This document shows, piece by piece, positions 4,771-6,765 of a DNA stretch of 6,765 nucleotides (its first letter is position 1; the number at the start of each line of letters is the position of its first letter). Source of the stretch: Oscillospiraceae bacterium (GTDB lineage: Bacteria; Bacillota; Clostridia; UMGS1883). The translations under genes and the position numbers were made by a program. The notes under the pieces were generated by a model. It saw nothing but the letters and a program-made list of their open reading frames with translations, had not been told where the DNA came from and searched no databases. Location: assembly GCA_022508735.1 (NCBI GenBank), contig JAFLUQ010000122.1:1-6765 (forward strand), written 5' to 3'.

Positions 4771-6765
4771 TTAAATGTTCCATTTTGAGGAGAACTCCTC
4801 AAGCGTTTGCTCCGCCGCCTCATACTCAAAATCTTCGGCAAGCTGTGCAGCGGTGCCAAAGCAATTCCTTACAGCCTCACCGCCGAAGGAATAGGCGGCA
4901 GTCTCACGGGCTATGGCCTCCAGTGCGTCCGCATCGAAGCTGCGGCAAGCGCTACCGGCGCGCGCTAAGATTTCTCTCAGCGCATCAGCGGAGAGCTCTG
5001 TCAATTCGGCCTCGTCTTCGGATTTCTCCGGCTGCGGGGCGCTCTCGCCCAGATAGCTCCGGCAGGCGTCTATGACTCCGGCGTACAGGCCCAGAAGCTC
5101 CGCGTTCCGGTTCGCCGCGCTGCTATTAAGCTCCCCTGCCTTGCCCGCGGCCTCAAGCGCCTTGGCCAGCTCAGAGAGCCGGGCGGCACCTATGCTGAGA
5201 GAGGTGCTCTTGAGTGCGTGAACCTCGATAACGTAGTTTTTCCAGTCCTCCTGCTCAAACAGCCGAGCGATCAGCGCGAGCTTTTCATCGCCGGTCTTTA
5301 CATACAGCGAAAGGGCATCTTTGTATATCTCTTCGCTGCCGCCCATGTACGAGAGACCGGTCGCAATATCAAGCAGCTCGCTCTTTTGCGGCTGCCTTGG
5401 CCGCTTCCGTCTTTCAGGCCCTCTGTAAACGGCCCTTTCAGGCGCCTCTTGATATTCCTTTGGAATAAAGTTTTTCAGAATTCTGTCAAGCGCGGAGAGC
5501 TCGATCGGTTTGGCCAGGAAATCGTCAAAGCCGGAGCTCAGAAACATCGACCGCGCGTCGTTGGCCACGTTGGCCGTCAGGGCGATGATGGGCAGCGCCT
5601 TGTAATATTCGTCATCTTTATTACGGATGATGGTAGTCGTTTCCACGCCGTCCATACCCGGCATCATGTGATCCATAAAGACCATGTCAAAATCCCGGCT
5701 TTCCAGCATACGGATCGCTTCGGGACCGCTCAAAGCAGTATGGACCTGCATGCCGTATGGCTGCATAAGGCCCGCGGCAACCTTCAAATTAATGACATTG
5801 TCATCCACGATCAGCACCTTTGCCTTAGGCGCGATAAAGCGTGTATTTGCGTTTCTGCGTTCGTTGAGATTGGGCACGATGTTTTCGTGATTGATCGCTG
5901 AGATCACCGGAATGACATAGAGGGGGCTGTAAACACGCTGGATATCGTCCGGCAGCGACAGGGTCTCAATTCTGTCTTGAATGACGAAGACCTGCGCTTC
6001 ACGCACGGCCGCATCGAAGAAGGTGCTGTTTTTCTGATATTCCTCGCTGCCGGTAAAAATATGGGTGAGCTTCTGCGCCGCAAAGTGCTCAACCAACTGC
6101 TTAACTGTGTCGACGTATTGGAAGTCTACACCCAGCCTCTTGCCCATTTCGATAAAGAAGCGGCTCTCCTCCGCAGCAAAATCGCTCTCCTCAAAGCAGG
6201 CCATAGCGTGGATGTTATTCGGGTCGTTCGCTGCGACAAAGGGGGTGCTGTCGGCAACGTGCAGCGGGACTGCAAAGCGGAACTCGCTGCCCTCGCCAAA
6301 CTTGCTTCTGACATTGATAAAGCCGCCCATCTGCCGAACAAGATTCTTTGAGATGGCCAGACCGAGACCGGTTCCCTCTATGGCACGGTTTTTCTTTGTG
6401 TCAACCTGGCGGAAGCTGGTAAAGAGCTTTTCAATGTTTTCCTCTGTAATACCAATGCCCGTATCCGCGACGGAGACGACAAGATTGATGCCATAATCCT
6501 GCAGTGAGTAGGAAACGGTGAGCAGAATGCTGCCCTTTTCCGTGAATTTGATCGCGTTAGTCATCAAATTGATGATGACCTGCCGGATGCGGGCCTCGTC
6601 TCCCATCAGCCCCTTTGGGATGCCCGGATCGATATCTACCAGGATCTTGATGTTTTTCGAGCCTCTTCTGGCCTCAGACATATTGATGACGTCATTGACC
6701 ACAGAGGCGATGTTGAACTCCTCGTCAGCAAGCTCCATCTTTCCGGAGTCGATCTTGGAATAGTC
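4771..6765 (-). CDS. Hybrid sensor histidine kinase (HATPase - pseudo-REC - REC - Hpt), 5' end outside window
   Basis: Partial gene: 664 residues and the TAA stop are visible, and the frame is open through the right edge, so the ATG at 6738 is internal. Numbering from the first visible residue, it opens with DYSKIDSGKMEL, the usual end of a HisKA dimerisation helix; the phospho-accepting His and any sensor or membrane segments lie outside. HATPase_c spans about 20-168: N-box N66 and N70, G1 box DTGIG at 101-105, F-box at 115-118, G2 box GTGLGL at 131-136. Residues about 185-297 look like a degenerate receiver with no phospho-acceptor Asp. An intact receiver (about 316-434) has D321/D322, acceptor D365 in MDHMMPGMDG, T397 and K419. 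A basic linker (about 447-461, GPERRKRPRQPQ) leads to an Hpt domain (about 463-574) with H516 in VHALKSTS. A helical tail (about 586-664) ends the protein. Role by family: cytoplasmic multistep phosphorelay kinase. The likely partner is the downstream REC-GGDEF regulator. The input signal is unknown. Confidence 0.93.
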   Translation of the reverse strand, partial: DYSKIDSGKMELADEEFNIASVVNDVINMSEARRGSKNIKILVDIDPGIPKGLMGDEARIRQVIINLMTNAIKFTEKGSILLTVSYSLQDYGINLVVSVADTGIGITEENIEKLFTSFRQVDTKKNRAIEGTGLGLAISKNLVRQMGGFINVRSKFGEGSEFRFAVPLHVADSTPFVAANDPNNIHAMACFEESDFAAEESRFFIEMGKRLGVDFQYVDTVKQLVEHFAAQKLTHIFTGSEEYQKNSTFFDAAVREAQVFVIQDRIETLSLPDDIQRVYSPLYVIPVISAINHENIVPNLNERRNANTRFIAPKAKVLIVDDNVINLKVAAGLMQPYGMQVHTALSGPEAIRMLESRDFDMVFMDHMMPGMDGVETTTIIRNKDDEYYKALPIIALTANVANDARSMFLSSGFDDFLAKPIELSALDRILKNFIPKEYQEAPERAVYRGPERRKRPRQPQKSELLDIATGLSYMGGSEEIYKDALSLYVKTGDEKLALIARLFEQEDWKNYVIEVHALKSTSLSIGAARLSELAKALEAAGKAGELNSSAANRNAELLGLYAGVIDACRSYLGESAPQPEKSEDEAELTELSADALREILARAGSACRSFDADALEAIARETAAYSFGGEAVRNCFGTAAQLAEDFEYEAAEQTLEEFSSKWNI

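Noticed and set aside
5218..5901. Plus-strand open frame of 227 codons inside the kinase gene
   Set aside because: It lies opposite the intact receiver and Hpt domains of a clear gene and has no recognisable motif.

Overview
The window reads as a piece of a chromosome from a moderately GC-rich Clostridia-type Firmicute, possibly a gut Oscillospiraceae or Lachnospiraceae relative. This is inferred from the strong AGGAGG-type ribosome binding sites, use of TTG as a start codon, a lipoprotein-type peptide-binding protein, and the style of the hybrid kinase and GGDEF proteins. No rRNA or other taxonomic marker is present, so the placement is tentative. All five recognisable genes lie on the minus strand, so transcription runs from high to low coordinates. 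Nothing convincing is coded on the plus strand. No tRNA, CRISPR, insertion sequence or phage feature was seen.

Signalling half (6765 to about 3311). The window opens inside a hybrid sensor histidine kinase, whose sensor region and phosphorylated histidine lie beyond the right edge. The visible part runs: end of the HisKA helix, HATPase_c, a degenerate receiver, an intact receiver, an Hpt domain, and a short helical tail. A 110-base gap follows. Next is a response regulator with a REC domain, an intact GGDEF diguanylate cyclase domain, and a C-terminal region that looks like a second, eroded GGDEF domain. Together these could form a phosphorelay (His - Asp - His on the kinase, then Asp on the regulator) that controls cyclic di-GMP synthesis.

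Transport half (3221 to 1). After an 89-base gap with a small hairpin come oppA-, oppB- and oppC-like genes for an oligopeptide/dipeptide ABC importer: a secreted solute-binding lipoprotein and two membrane permeases. Spacing is tight (33 bases, then 13 bases), as expected of one operon. oppC starts at a TTG and runs off the left edge just before its EAA loop. The ATPase genes (oppD/oppF type) would be expected farther left, but this cannot be seen.

How they may work together. The shared strand and adjacency allow the idea that peptide uptake and the c-di-GMP pathway are co-regulated, or that the peptide-binding protein feeds information to the kinase. This is inference only: neither gap shows a clear terminator or a convincing promoter, so operon boundaries are unresolved. 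Most of the window is ordinary for known families. The unusual points are the second eroded GGDEF domain, loss of the GGDEF inhibitory-site arginine, the pseudo-receiver in the kinase, and an atypical lipobox in the binding protein.
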